Below, in pieces: positions 1 through 13,573 of a DNA stretch of 64,000 nt. Made by a program: the position numbers and the translations under genes. The first letter of the stretch is position 1; each line of letters starts with the position of its first letter. This DNA comes from Doris montereyensis (taxonomy: Eukaryota; Mollusca; Gastropoda; Nudibranchia; Dorididae). The notes under the pieces were generated by a model, which ran no database searches, had not been told where the DNA came from, and saw only the letters and a program-made list of their open reading frames with translations. The stretch spans positions 1-64,000 of the forward strand of contig JAXRKP010001658.1 in NCBI GenBank assembly GCA_037039925.1. The letters run 5' to 3'.

Positions 1-50
1 ATGGCGGGATCATCTACTCCCCGTACAGGTGCTTACCTGTCCACTGCTTG

Positions 51-51
51 G

Positions 52-141
<90 letters not shown>

Positions 142-148
142 GTTATTG

Positions 149-217
<69 letters not shown>

Positions 218-248
218 ATCATTCTTCTTCTTCTTCTTCTTCTTCTTC

Positions 249-340
<92 letters not shown>

Positions 341-341
341 C
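51..341. repeat. (ATT)n microsatellite with internal TTC block
   Basis: Nearly pure ATT repeats, interrupted by a short TGTTATTGTTTG segment near 140 and a TTC block at about 222-249. All reading frames through it are homopolymeric and are not genes. Confidence 0.97.
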
Positions 342-472
342 TGCGAAAGCCCCATAAAAACAAAGATGAGACAAATACAAGGAATAGACAGAAAAAAAAT
401 CTTGGCCACCATAAGGATCGAACCCGCGACCTCTGCGTCGGCACCTATCGCCTCACCATGAAAACAAAGCGT
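339..472 (-). repeat. tRNA-like SINE copy, left arm of inverted pair
   Basis: On the minus strand it contains a pol III B-box-like GGTTCGATCC preceded by GACGCAGAGGTCGC, then a tail ending in CTTTCGCAGTA. The same sequence, with scattered substitutions, lies in opposite orientation at about 518-645, so the two form an inverted pair with a ~45-bp spacer. The tRNA-like head suggests a SINE; it is not an intact tRNA gene. Confidence 0.7.
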
Positions 473-517
473 GCTAACTACCCGTGTAAGGGAACGTTGC
501 TAGTTCTGTTGGTATCA

Positions 518-645
518 CGCTTTGTTTTCATGGCGATGGGTGCCGACGCAGAGGTTACCGGTTCGATCCTCATTGTGGCCAGGATTTATTTTCGGTCTAG
601 TCCTTGTATTTGTCCCGTCTTTGTTCCTATGGGACTTTCATAGTA
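518..645 (+). repeat. tRNA-like SINE copy, right arm of inverted pair
   Basis: Carries GGTTCGATCCTC (B-box-like) after GACGCAGAGGTTACC and ends CTTTCATAGTA. It mirrors the copy at 339-472 over its full length with roughly 80 percent identity by eye. Translations of the two copies also resemble each other, but that reflects the shared repeat rather than a gene. Confidence 0.7.
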
Positions 646-977
646 TCTTATGTCATTACCTTCACTTCCGTCATGCCCCTTGCCTCACTGCTTGTCTTTA
701 CTACTACTCAAGCAATCTGCATCTTTTTTACAGAATTTTCATGCATTTCAAAAGCACTTATCATAGACTCAATAATCCCCTGGGCGCTCTTCCAGGCAAG
801 GAACAAGCCTGATTTGATAGTAGGCACCGACTACAATAAAATCACAGGAACGCGAGGTTGAAGCCCATTGGAGAGAATCAAACCCACGTCTGGTGCCAGG
901 AGAAAAGTATTTGTAACAATTCAACAAATTGGATGTTACTACTTCAAACGGAGTAAACTAGATTAATTAATGAAATG
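646..977. other. No recognisable feature
   Basis: Ordinary mixed sequence between the SINE pair and the CT array. No protein similarity or RNA gene was recognised. Confidence 0.5.
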
Positions 978-1530
<553 letters not shown>

Positions 1531-1984
1531 AAAGTCGCCGGGGCAAGCGTGTCGCCTCTGACGTTTATTCTGTCGTTTCACCTTTGGATCGGACTCTAGC
1601 GTCTGTTGAGTCCACGGCTTTGTCTTGTCTTTTTAGTTATGGAGTTGCCATATTTTATTGTCATATTTCACCTTTGACTTCACCACTGTAGCTCCTTCGT
1701 ATTATTCACAATTATTTAGATAGTTCACATTGCCACATGTCTTTGTTGTTTATGTTATTTACCTTTTTGTTAATTGCTAATATATCTAGATCTATAGTCA
1801 TCTTCTTTGTCATACTACTATCGGGACATATTCCTCACTGTTACTAGTGTTACTTTCTTATATCTTCATTGACGAATAGTATGAAGCCTATTTCTTCTAA
1901 CACCTCACTTTCATTGAAACCCTTTCTTGCATCCTTACATAATTACCTTCATATTGCCTTCTACCTTACCTTCCTATCTGCAAG
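1531..1984. other. No recognisable feature
   Basis: AT-rich sequence with no convincing coding or repeat signal. It may include the decayed 5' part of the Penelope-like element that becomes recognisable just downstream. Confidence 0.4.
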
Positions 1985-4473
<2,489 letters not shown>

Positions 4474-4726
4474 ACATATTTACAATTAGACAAATAATAG
4501 AAAAATTCCTTGGAGAGAAACATTGACTTGCACACTTGTTTTATTGACTTAAAAGAAGATTATGTGGAGTAGAATGAATGGCAGTAGAATGAATGGCAAT
4601 GGAATAGCTAAATCAGTATGTGTATAAAAGACTAAACGGCAGAATGCGGAGAAAGGGGGAAGAAGATCTAAAAGGGGCATCAAGTCAAATAAATTTCACA
4701 GAGAAAACAGAAACTATCAGGACACA

Positions 4727-4983
4727 TGCTTCCAAGGAGTCTCTGGGAACTTGCAGCTTTCGCACGCTTTCCAAGGAGTCTCTGGGGGGGGAACTGGGGA
4801 ACTTGCAGCTTTCGCACGCTTTCCAAGGAGTCTCTGGGGAACTTGCAGCTTTGCACGCTTTCCAAGGAGTCTCTTGGGAACTTGCAGCTGCAGACGCTTT
4901 CCAAGGAGCCTCTGGGGGAACTTGCAGTTTTCGCACGCTTTCCTGGGAAAGGCAGAAGTCTCTGGGGGAACTTGAGCTGCACG
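4727..4983. repeat. ~41-bp minisatellite, about six copies
   Basis: The unit core is CTTTCCAAGGAGTCTCTGGG followed by GAACTTGCAGCTTTCGCACG. Copies vary by G-run length and small indels, and the last copies are most diverged. Open frames over it arise from the repeat. Confidence 0.9.
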
Positions 4984-5045
4984 TAAAGAAAGACTTAATA
5001 AAAAAGAAAGATAGCACGAAAAAAGGAGTACATATCACAATATCA

Positions 5046-5076
5046 CCATTATTATAATTATTATTATTATTATTAA

Positions 5077-5120
<44 letters not shown>

Positions 5121-5273
5121 GACGAATGTTCGTCGTCCACCATGAACACGCCCAGGTAGCTGTCCTTTTCTTTAATGATGAATAAATATGACCAGAATCT
5201 TGTCGCCTGATTCCAGACGGAAGACACCGCCAATAACGACAAACATTATTATTATTATTATCATTACTATCAA

Positions 5274-5306
<33 letters not shown>

Positions 5307-5309
5307 CAA

Positions 5310-5357
<48 letters not shown>

Positions 5358-5399
5358 TATTACTATCAATACTATTATTACTATTATTATTATTATTAT

Positions 5400-5434
<35 letters not shown>

Positions 5435-8400
5435 GTTATTATTATTATGACGTACTTTAATACTATTATTACGATTATTCTATTCCACTATTATTACTAT
5501 TATTACCATTAGGTGTCATTACTATTATTACTAGTATTACTATTATTACGAGAATACTATTATTACTATCAATACTATTATTACTGTCATTATTATCTTC
5601 AATACTATTATTACTATTATTCTAGACGGAATTACTATTATTACCGTCTGTGGAACAATACTAAACTATCAATACTATTATTGCTATTAAGGTTATTATT
5701 ACTATTATTACTATCAATACTATTATTACTATCAATACTATTATTCCTATTCAATACTATTATTACTATTATTCAATACTATTATTACTATTACATTATT
5801 ACTATTATTATTGTTATTATTATTATGACGTACTTTAAGATTATTACTATTATTACTATTACCTTAATTACATTATTACTATTATTACTATTATTACTAG
5901 ATGATTATTACTTACTATTATTACCAATACTATTATTACTATTATATCAATACTACTATTACTATTAATTATTATCAATACTATTACTATTATTACTATC
6001 AATACTATTATTACTATTATTACTATCAATACTATTATTACTATCATTACTATTATTACTATTATTCTATTATTACTATTATTACTATCAATATTATTAC
6101 TATTATTACTATTATTACTATCATTACTATTATTACTATTATTACTATTATTACTATTATTACTATCAATACTATTATTACTATTACTATTATTACTATC
6201 ATTACTATTATTACTATTATTACTATTATTACTATTATTACTATTATTATTATTCTAATACTATTATTACTATTATTACTATTATCAATACTATTATTAC
6301 TATCAATACTATTATTACTATCAATACTATTATTACTATCAATACTATTATTACTATCAATACTATTATTACTATCAATACTATTATTACTATTATTACT
6401 ATTATTACTATTATTATTACTATCATTACTATTATTACTATCAATACTATTATTACTATCAATACTATTATTACTATCAATACTATTATTACTATTATTA
6501 CTATCAATACTATTATTACTATCAATACTATTATTACTATCAATACTATTATTACTATTAATACTATTATTACTATTATTACTATTATTACTATTATTAC
6601 TATTATTACTATTATTACTATTATTACTATTATTACTATTATTACTATTATTACTATTATTACTATTATTACTAATTACTATTATTACTATTATTACTAT
6701 TATTACTATTATTACTAGTATTACTATTATTACTATCATTACTATTATTACTATCAATACTATTATTACTATCAATACTATTATTACTATCAATACTATT
6801 ATTACTATCAATACTATTATTACTATCAATACTATTATTACTATTATTACTATCATTATTATTATTACTATTATTACTATTATTACTATCAATACTATTA
6901 TTACTATCAATACTATTATTACTATCAATACTATTATTACTATACTATTATTACTATCAATACTATTATTACTATGATTACTATCATTACTATCAATACT
7001 ATTATTACTATCAATACTATTATTACTATCAATACTATTATTACTATCAATACTATTATTACTATCAATACTATTATTACTATCATTACTATCAATACTA
7101 TTATTACTATTATTACTATTATTACTATTATTACTATTATTATTCATTACTATTATTACTATTATTACTATTATTACTATTATTACTATTATTACTATTA
7201 TTACTATTATTACTATTATTACTATTATAACTATTATTACTATTATTACTATTATTACTATTATTACTATTATTACTATTATTACTATTATTACTATTAT
7301 TACTATCAATACTATTATTACTATTATTACTATCATTACTATTAATACTATTAATACTATTATTACTATTATTATTTTCATTACTATTATTACTATTATT
7401 ACTATTATTACTATTATTACTATTATTATTATTACTATTATTACTATCATTACTATTATTACTATTATTACTATTATTACTATTATTACTATTATTACTA
7501 TTATTCTATTTATTACTATTATTACTATTATTACTATTATTACTATTATTACTATTATTACTATTATTACTATTATCAATACTATTATTACTATCAATAC
7601 TATTATTACTATCAATACTATTATTACTATCAATACTATTATTACTATCAATACTATTATTACTATCAATACTATTATTACTATTAATACTATTATTACT
7701 ATTATTACTATCATTACTATCAATACTATTATTACTATTATTACTATCAATACTATTATTACTATTAATACTATTATTACTATCATTACTTTTATTACTA
7801 TCAATACTATTATTACTATTATTACTATTATTACTATTATTACTATCAATACTATTATTACTATCAATACTATTATTACTATTATAACTATCAATACTAT
7901 TATTACTATTATTACTATTATTACTATCAATACTATTATTACTATTATTACTATCAATACTATTATTACTATTATTACTATTATTACTATCAATACTATT
8001 ATTACTATTATTACTATTACTATCATTTAATACTATTATTACTATCAATACTATTATTACTATTATTACTATTATTACTATCATTACTATTATTACTATT
8101 ATTACTATTATTACTATTACTATTATTACTATTATTACTATCATTACTATTATTACTATTATTACTATCAATACTATTATTACTATTATTACTATCAATA
8201 CTATTATTACTATTATTACTATTACTATTATTACTATTAATACTATTATTACTATTAATACTATTATTACTATTATTACTATTATTACTATCATTACTAT
8301 CATTACTATTATTACTATTATTACTATTATTACTATTATTACTATTATTACTATTATTACTATTATTACTATTATTACTATTATTACTATTATTACTATT

Positions 8401-8537
8401 ATTACTATCAATACTATTATTACTATTATTACTATTATTACTATCATTACTATCAATACTATTATTACTATTATTACTATTATTACTATTATTACTATTA
8501 TTACTATCATTACTATTATTACTATCATTACTATTAC
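5046..8537. repeat. ATT/ACT trinucleotide satellite array, ~3.5 kb
   Basis: Short (ATT)n at 5046-5120 and 5245-5460 gives way to a very long array of ATT and ACT triplets. Two unit types alternate in runs: a 6-bp ATTACT unit and an 18-bp ATTACTATCAATACTATT unit. Unit boundaries stay in triplet phase for kilobases, giving open frames up to 654 codons that encode only Ile/Val/Leu or Asn/Ser. These are not genes. A ~125-bp non-repeat island sits at 5121-5246. Confidence 0.97.
5121..5246 (-). pseudogene. C1q/TNF-like jelly-roll domain fragment embedded in ATT array
   Basis: On the minus strand the island reads GGVFRLESGDKILV in one frame. After a shift at the in-frame TAA near 5173 it continues KEKDSYLGVFMVDDEHS. 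The pattern of a hydrophobic strand, R-L-x-x-G-D-x-I, then a short loop and a Y-L/F-G-x-F-M final strand is typical of the C-terminal beta strands of C1q and TNF domains, which share the jelly-roll fold. Only about 40 residues remain, with ATT repeat on both sides. The assignment is by pattern recognition and needs a profile search; C1q versus TNF cannot be decided. Confidence 0.4.
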
Positions 8538-8544
8538 TGCTTCC

Positions 8545-8850
8545 TCCTCCTCCTCCCCTCTTCTTCTTCTTCTTCTTCATCTTCTTCTTCTTCTTCTTCT
8601 TCTTCTTCTTCTTCTTCTTCTTCATCTTCTTCTTCTTCTTCTTCTTCTTCTTCTTCTTCTTCTTCTTTTTCTTCTTCTTCTTCTTCTTCTTCTTCTTCTT
8701 CTTCTTCTTCTTCTTCTTCTTCTTCTTCTTCTTCTTCTTCTTCTTCTTCTTCTTCTTCTTCTTCTTCTTCTTCTTCTTCTTCTTCTTCTTCTTCTTCTTC
8801 TTCTTCTTCTTCTTCTTCTTCTTCTTCTTCTTCTTCTTCTTCTTCTTCTT

Positions 8851-8881
<31 letters not shown>

Positions 8882-8887
8882 TTATTA

Positions 8888-8970
<83 letters not shown>
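8545..8970. repeat. (CTT)n then (ATT)n microsatellites
   Basis: About 330 bp of CTT with rare CAT or TTT interruptions (about 8557-8880), then about 90 bp of ATT. They follow the ATT/ACT array directly, after a short CCTCCTCC junction at 8540-8556. Confidence 0.97.
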
Positions 8971-9079
8971 TTTCTTCTTCTTCCCCCCTCCCCCATTAAA
9001 TGTTTTATTGTCATTGTGTGTTATCACAACCACACTGGATCAAAGCCATGGCTTGACAAATGACGCAGTCGGTAGTGTT

Positions 9080-9345
9080 GTGAGTTTGTAATCATTACAC
9101 ACAGCAGCGAATATTTTGGCTGGTTGCGGATTTTCTACACGACGGAGTACGGAACTCAAAGAAAAGGTACTTTGCTCTGCTTTCCCCACTCGACTCAGGT
9201 ATCAAGGAGTACCCAGCTAGTGGCAGAGAAGCATCTAGTCAGAATGTCAGTACGCCATACGAAGCGCCTAACAGTCTGTTGTACCGTATGATCCACATAG
9301 AGTTGCGACATAGGGACTTTAGAATATATTGCCCTGGTGGGGGAT
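9080..9345 (+). repeat. Interspersed repeat family C, copy 1
   Basis: Shares with 37440-37700 the ordered blocks GAGTTTGTAAT, TACCCA(A/G)CTA followed by GGCAGAGAAG-like text, CAGAATGTCAGT-like text, GCCTAACAGTCTG-like text and AGTTGAGA/GACTTT-like text. Identity is patchy, so both are old copies. Class unknown; orientation is assigned relative to the second copy. Confidence 0.55.
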
Positions 9346-9479
9346 AATTAATTGATGTAAAGTCCGTGAGCCCACACTCGGACGAATATATTATACGGAC
9401 TATCATAAGTCCATACTTGATTTTTGAAATGTATCTTTACAGTGCTACTCAAAGTGTGGTACACGTACCAGTGACGGTA

Positions 9480-9780
9480 CGCGGGCCAGCGTCTGCCGGT
9501 AAAAGTAATGTTCCTTCAAGGCCATTACGACCCATAGAGCCGGAGCTTATCACGGTTTCAATAGCGTGAAGCGGAACAGGTGACAAAAGTCACCTCCTGG
9601 CCAGGACGCTAGTCTGACGTAGAGTTTTTACTTCCAAGCTGGTGCTTGTACCCATTTTGTAGAATGGGGAATTTGCCAGTTAAGTGTTTTTCCCAAGGAA
9701 CACAATGTCGGACCTAGCTTTGCTTGGATTCAAACTCAGGACCTCATGATCTGGCAGCCTAACCGTTCGACCACCGTGAA
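9480..9780 (-). repeat. tRNA-headed SINE family A
   Basis: On the minus strand a tRNA-like head (GGTCGAACGGTTAGGC as A-box region; GAGTTTGAATCC as B-box region) is followed by the body motif GACATTGTGTTCCTTGG, then a GGGTACAAGCACCAGCTTGG block, GTCAGACTAGCGTCCTGGCC, and a 3' GCTCCGGCTCTATGGG. The same order occurs at 26237-26525 (+), 40990-41258 (-) and 56095-56365 (-), with a diverged copy at 35380-35700 (+). Confidence 0.8.
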
Positions 9781-10794
9781 GATTAAGAATCTGGTCGGTT
9801 GTGTTGTTGTTTTTACTTTGAGTACTATGCTTATTTCGCTCACCGGTCTGTGGCACATTGAAAAATAAAATACTGCCGGTACACCACATCAGATAGTTTT
9901 GAGAAACACTGCTAAAGAAGACGTTAGATAAAACTAGACAGACAGACTGGCCTACGTAAGTACATTGCAGCATGGATTGTACAGTACCTGTGAAGCCGCT
10001 GGTGCGGTACTGGTTGCAATTCGCACAGCAGGTTTGCTGTGTACTGAGTAGTATAGACTTGATGCCATTGCGATCTAGGATCACGTGATGTTGAAAGGTC
10101 TGAGAGATAATATATTTCTGCAATTACGTTGTGTTGTACAGATACAATACAAGTAAACACTTCCTGCTAACTAAATCGCATTGTGTTAGTGGAGTTTATT
10201 ACCATGTGTGCATTTTATCGAGCGTGTGTCTTATCTTTGTGAGTGCGTTTCACCGTGTGTGTAGGTGACTTTGTGCGTATTTTTATCAAGTGTGCATTTT
10301 ATCTTGTGTTTATTTTATCTCGTGTGGATATTTTTTTTTATTTAGTGCGTATTCCGGCAATTTAACCACTCGGCCAATGACGCCACTAGTCCTGGATGTG
10401 GGTAAAATCGAGTCAATTCAAAATCAAAATCCCCCTAATGCCTGTTATCAAACAACTTGATCTATTTTTGTTACCTGATACGGAAGTTTATCACAGCCAC
10501 CTTCGATGTCGTTAATGTTGAAGTTGATGCTCGAGTAAACGAAATACCACCCAGGGTGTATCACGCCCAGTGATTCACGTCCACAACTCACATTTTGACA
10601 GTGGGTGTTGCCTTTGCTGGTAGATACCATGGACAATGGAAAGTGGGAAGCTTCTTTGACTACGAAAGAAAGAAGAAAAGAAAAAAAAACATGCAGATAA
10701 ACAAAGAACATAAAGAAATATTTGAGAATTTGAGGCACAGTTCCCAATATAGAGCAAGTAAATGGGACTACGAACAAAGAAACATGTCCAAGAT
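9781..10794. other. No recognisable gene
   Basis: Unique-looking sequence with repeated GTGTG(C/T) and TTTTATC phrases near 10200-10340. Open frames here are short and compositionally unconvincing. Confidence 0.4.
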
Positions 10795-10896
10795 GACCAG
10801 GGGGCTCGGGGTCCAGAGGCAAGGTCGTGTCGGCCTCTCAATCAAAAGGTCGTGGGTTCAAATCGGCTAGTTGAAAAAATTTTTTCGAGTAAAACT
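10795..10896 (+). repeat. SINE family B head fragment
   Basis: Reads GTCCAGAGGCAAGGTCGTG, TCGGCCTCTCAATCAAAAGG, then GTGGGTTCAAATC (B-box-like). Related heads occur at 31335, 32755, 33605 and 36365, all on plus. Confidence 0.65.
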
Positions 10897-11175
10897 AATC
10901 CCCATCTACTCTATCCTGGGCTATTGTCTCCACCTCTGTCCAACTGCGTCCCATCCTTTTCAGGTCAATGGCTATATCTCTTCTCCATGTGGATCTTGGT
11001 CTACCTCTTCTTCGTTACGGTTGTCCCCGTGGGTTCCATTTTAGCTCTGCCTTGTATAATTAGTTGCGGGCTAGCCCATAGTGTGCCCAATCCATCTCCA
11101 TCTTCTTCTTTAATTTCCACATTCCATGTTTACCTTCAGAGTTCTTCTTTTCCTATCGTATCTGGCTAATATATC
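10897..11175 (-). pseudogene. Non-LTR retrotransposon C-terminal tail
   Basis: Read on minus, it gives RRRWRWIGHTMG, a decayed ALKWNP-like segment, then RRRGRPRSTWRRDIAIDLK and RSWTEVETIAQDR. The order W-I-G-H then R-G-R-P-R-T-T-W-R-R then A-x-D-R is the well-known C-terminus of many LINE-type retrotransposon ORF2 proteins. At least three stops or shifts interrupt it. It abuts the SINE B head, which could indicate nested insertion. The clade is not assignable from this tail. Confidence 0.75.
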
Positions 11176-11239
11176 TTGAGAATCTTTCTTGGGCAGTGGT
11201 TGTTTGTCCTTGTGTTCGTTTGAAATACGTGACTCCGCC

Positions 11240-11660
11240 TCCAGTCGCTAAAACCGCAAAATGTTTGGCCGAAAGTTTCAAAAAAAACAAAAAACAAGCA
11301 TTCATCCTCTTCCTTCTAATGGAATGAGCTTTTGTAAAAAGTTATATGCATGAAGGATAAATCCATGTATTCCCACACATGGATAAAAAATATATTATAA
11401 TATACCTGGCTCACTTTAATATATCATTTGAAAAAAATGAATGCATGAAGGATAAATCCAGCTTTAGTTGGTGGCTCAATGGATATCAGTTGAGTTCCAC
11501 ATGAACCACATCTCTGAGTTGTCAATTGGAGTTCCACAACACGAAGAGTCTCTTTGATACTCACTTTAGTTGGTGGCTCAATTTGAATCTCATAGGTTCC
11601 ACAATCAAATCATGTTCTCGGTGATCATGGATAACATTGTTTGGTAAAGTCTTTCACTTT
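11240..11660 (-). pseudogene. Degenerate second copy of THAP exon repeat region
   Basis: Holds blocks also found at 12590-13440: GCCGAAAGTTTCAAAA-like, GCATGAAGGATAAATCCATG, CACTTTAGTTGGTGGCTCAA with GAGTTCCACA, and CATGTTCTCGGTGATC. It lacks the zinc-ligand part of the THAP domain. It appears to be a partial duplicate of the THAP locus about 1.4-1.7 kb away. Confidence 0.6.
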
Positions 11661-11662
11661 AA

Positions 11663-11885
11663 ACTGCCGGCACACAAGATACACGAATAAAAGTAGTACA
11701 ATCAGATTATTATGAATAAACATTCAACTTCAAAAGACTAACTCTGCCATTCGCTCACTGACTCGTCTATTTTCTATTCCGGAAGACTGCCGGCACAAGA
11801 TACACGAATAATAGTAGGTTACAATTAGATTATTATGAATAGACATTCAACAGACAATCTACTCCGACATTCGTTCACTATGTCA
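11663..11885. repeat. Two-copy tandem repeat, ~123-bp unit
   Basis: Both copies begin ACTGCCGGCACA and contain AAGATACACGAATAA, CAGATTATTATGAATA-like and CATTCGYTCACT motifs. The second starts near 11786. Confidence 0.8.
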
Positions 11886-13060
11886 TGTGACGTAATGTAA
11901 TACATGTAAAACATTTATAAAGCGCACAATCCATGCTCTAAGGCGCTGAGAAAACGTTAATTAGATCTATGTACAAACACAAATTAAAAAATATTGAAAA
12001 AGTAAGTAACTATAAAAAAGTAATACAATATATTATTATGTATACAGTATAAATCACAACAATTTGATGAAATGGACAGTAGAATAATAATGATAGTAGC
12101 AATAACAACAATAATAACAGGGACATTAAGAATATTATATAATATTAGTCATGATCATAGTAATATTGTAGTAAGAAATAATAATAATTTCTTTCGAAAC
12201 ACGAATTATTTTTACAACATTTCATTCATGTGTTTCCAATGCTCATCTTATCAAAGTAAAAACCCAACATTTCTACCACACACGTCTAGATAGTCTAATA
12301 ATAATATGGAGACTTTCAATCATTCTACGTTAGCAAGAAATGTGAATGTACATGTGTGTGTTTAATGTGTGTGTGTGTGTGTGTGTGTGTAGAGACAGAT
12401 GAAAAAAAAGGAAAAAAGAAAGCATAATATGATGAGTCAGTATAAACGGTCAATAGAGAAACAAAGATTATTCCTATGTTTAATTAGAACAAATAACCGA
12501 AGTAAGAAACAAGAATAAGGGAAGAACTGACATGATTGTCAAAAGAAATAATGACACATAACATACTTTAAACTATCTGAACTATACCAAAATATTACCG
12601 AAAGTTTAAAAACAAACAAACAACATTTCCCCCTCTGCCTGGAATCGCTTTTATCTAAAAAATATATTATAAAATATATTACATGTATTATATATAATAT
12701 ATATATTTAAAAAATATAGGAATATTATATGCCTATATTCCACATCACTACATACTGACCGCGTATATAGACAAAAACAAGGAATCAGGGCTGGTGATCA
12801 TGATAACATTGTATGTTACGTACAAGTTCAGTCCTCTGGGTTTTTTTCTAATTTCTATGCTGACTGTTTCACAGTTATTCATGCAGAACTTCTTAAAGAA
12901 AATGTTGGCCATTAGAGTAGTTTTTTCAAAAAGATATCAAGCATGCATGTGGCAAGAAAAAACTCCAGATAGCAACATACCTGGTCCTACATAATTTACC
13001 AGGAGCTTGTGTAAAAAAATGAATGCATGAAGGATAAATCCATGTAATTCCACAACATGG
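11886..13060. other. AT-rich sequence, no gene
   Basis: Very AT-rich sequence with a (GT)n tract at about 12350-12391 and TA-rich text near 12660-12720. The phrase CTGACCGCGTA near 12758 recurs at about 13905, both beside the THAP locus, supporting local duplication. Nothing coding was recognised. Confidence 0.5.
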
Positions 13061-13062
13061 AT

Positions 13063-13350
13063 ATTTATGAACCATCTTCTATGAATTGTCTGATGAGTTC
13101 CACAACCGAAGTCTTTGATGCTCACTTTAGTTGGTGGAATTTGAATCTGATGAGTTCCACAACACGAAGTCTTTGATGCTCACTTTAGTTGGTGGCTCAA
13201 TTTGAATCTCATGAGTTCCACAACACAAAGTCTCTTTGATACTCACTTTAGTTGGTAGCTCAATTGGAATCTCATGAGTTCCACAACACGAAGTCTCTTT
13301 GATACTCAATTTAGTTGGTGGCTCAATTGGAATCTCATGAGTTCCACATT
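13063..13350. repeat. 63-bp minisatellite inside THAP reading frame
   Basis: About four and a half copies of a 63-bp unit containing GAGTTCCACAACAC, AAGTCTCTTTGATACTCA and CTTTAGTTGGTGGCTCAA. Because 63 is a multiple of three, the copies stay in the THAP frame and encode a repeated 21-residue unit of the form CGTHEIPIEPPTK then SIKET. The copies nearest 13063 carry deletions. Confidence 0.92.
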
Positions 13351-13573
13351 TTCCTGTTCTTACATGTGGTGGAAAATGCAAAGAACACACAATCATGTTC
13401 TCGGTGATCTCTGAGAAATCTAATTTGTTTGGTAAAGCTTTTTTACTTTTAACCCACTTCAACCTCTTGACCGTGTGTTTGAGAAACCTAAAGAACGATT
13501 TCTTTACTCCACTTTTATCACTATCAGTATCATAGCCACTCTTGCGGCCATACACACTGCACTTCCTACCCAT
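13127..13573 (-). CDS. THAP-domain exon with in-frame tandem repeats; one zinc ligand missing
   Basis: THAP domains are C2CH zinc-binding DNA-binding modules found in transcription factors and P-element-related transposases. The 148-codon frame begins MGRKCSVYG at 13573. It contains the hydrophobic SFFRFLK motif and the WVKSKK segment of the family, and ends the domain with VCSLHF, which supplies the C-x2-H pair. The second cysteine, expected in the C-x2-4-C pair near residue 10, is arginine here (codon CGC instead of TGC), so zinc binding is doubtful. After residue ~70 the frame runs into the 63-bp repeats (CGTHEIPI units) and ends without further domain. It could be the first exon of a THAP transposase or a host THAP gene; no downstream exon was identified. 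The start codon fits the usual position just before the first Cys. Confidence 0.65.
   Translation of the reverse strand: MGRKCSVYGRKSGYDTDSDKSGVKKSFFRFLKHTVKRLKWVKSKKALPNKLDFSEITENMIVCSLHFPPHVRTGKCGTHEIPIEPPTKLSIKETSCCGTHEIPIELPTKVSIKETLCCGTHEIQIEPPTKVSIKDFVLWNSSDSNSTN

Noticed and set aside
6062..8026. 654-codon minus open frame and other long frames in the ATT/ACT array
   Set aside because: Composed only of Ile/Val/Leu or Asn/Ser from triplet-phased repeats; no start context, domain or complexity.
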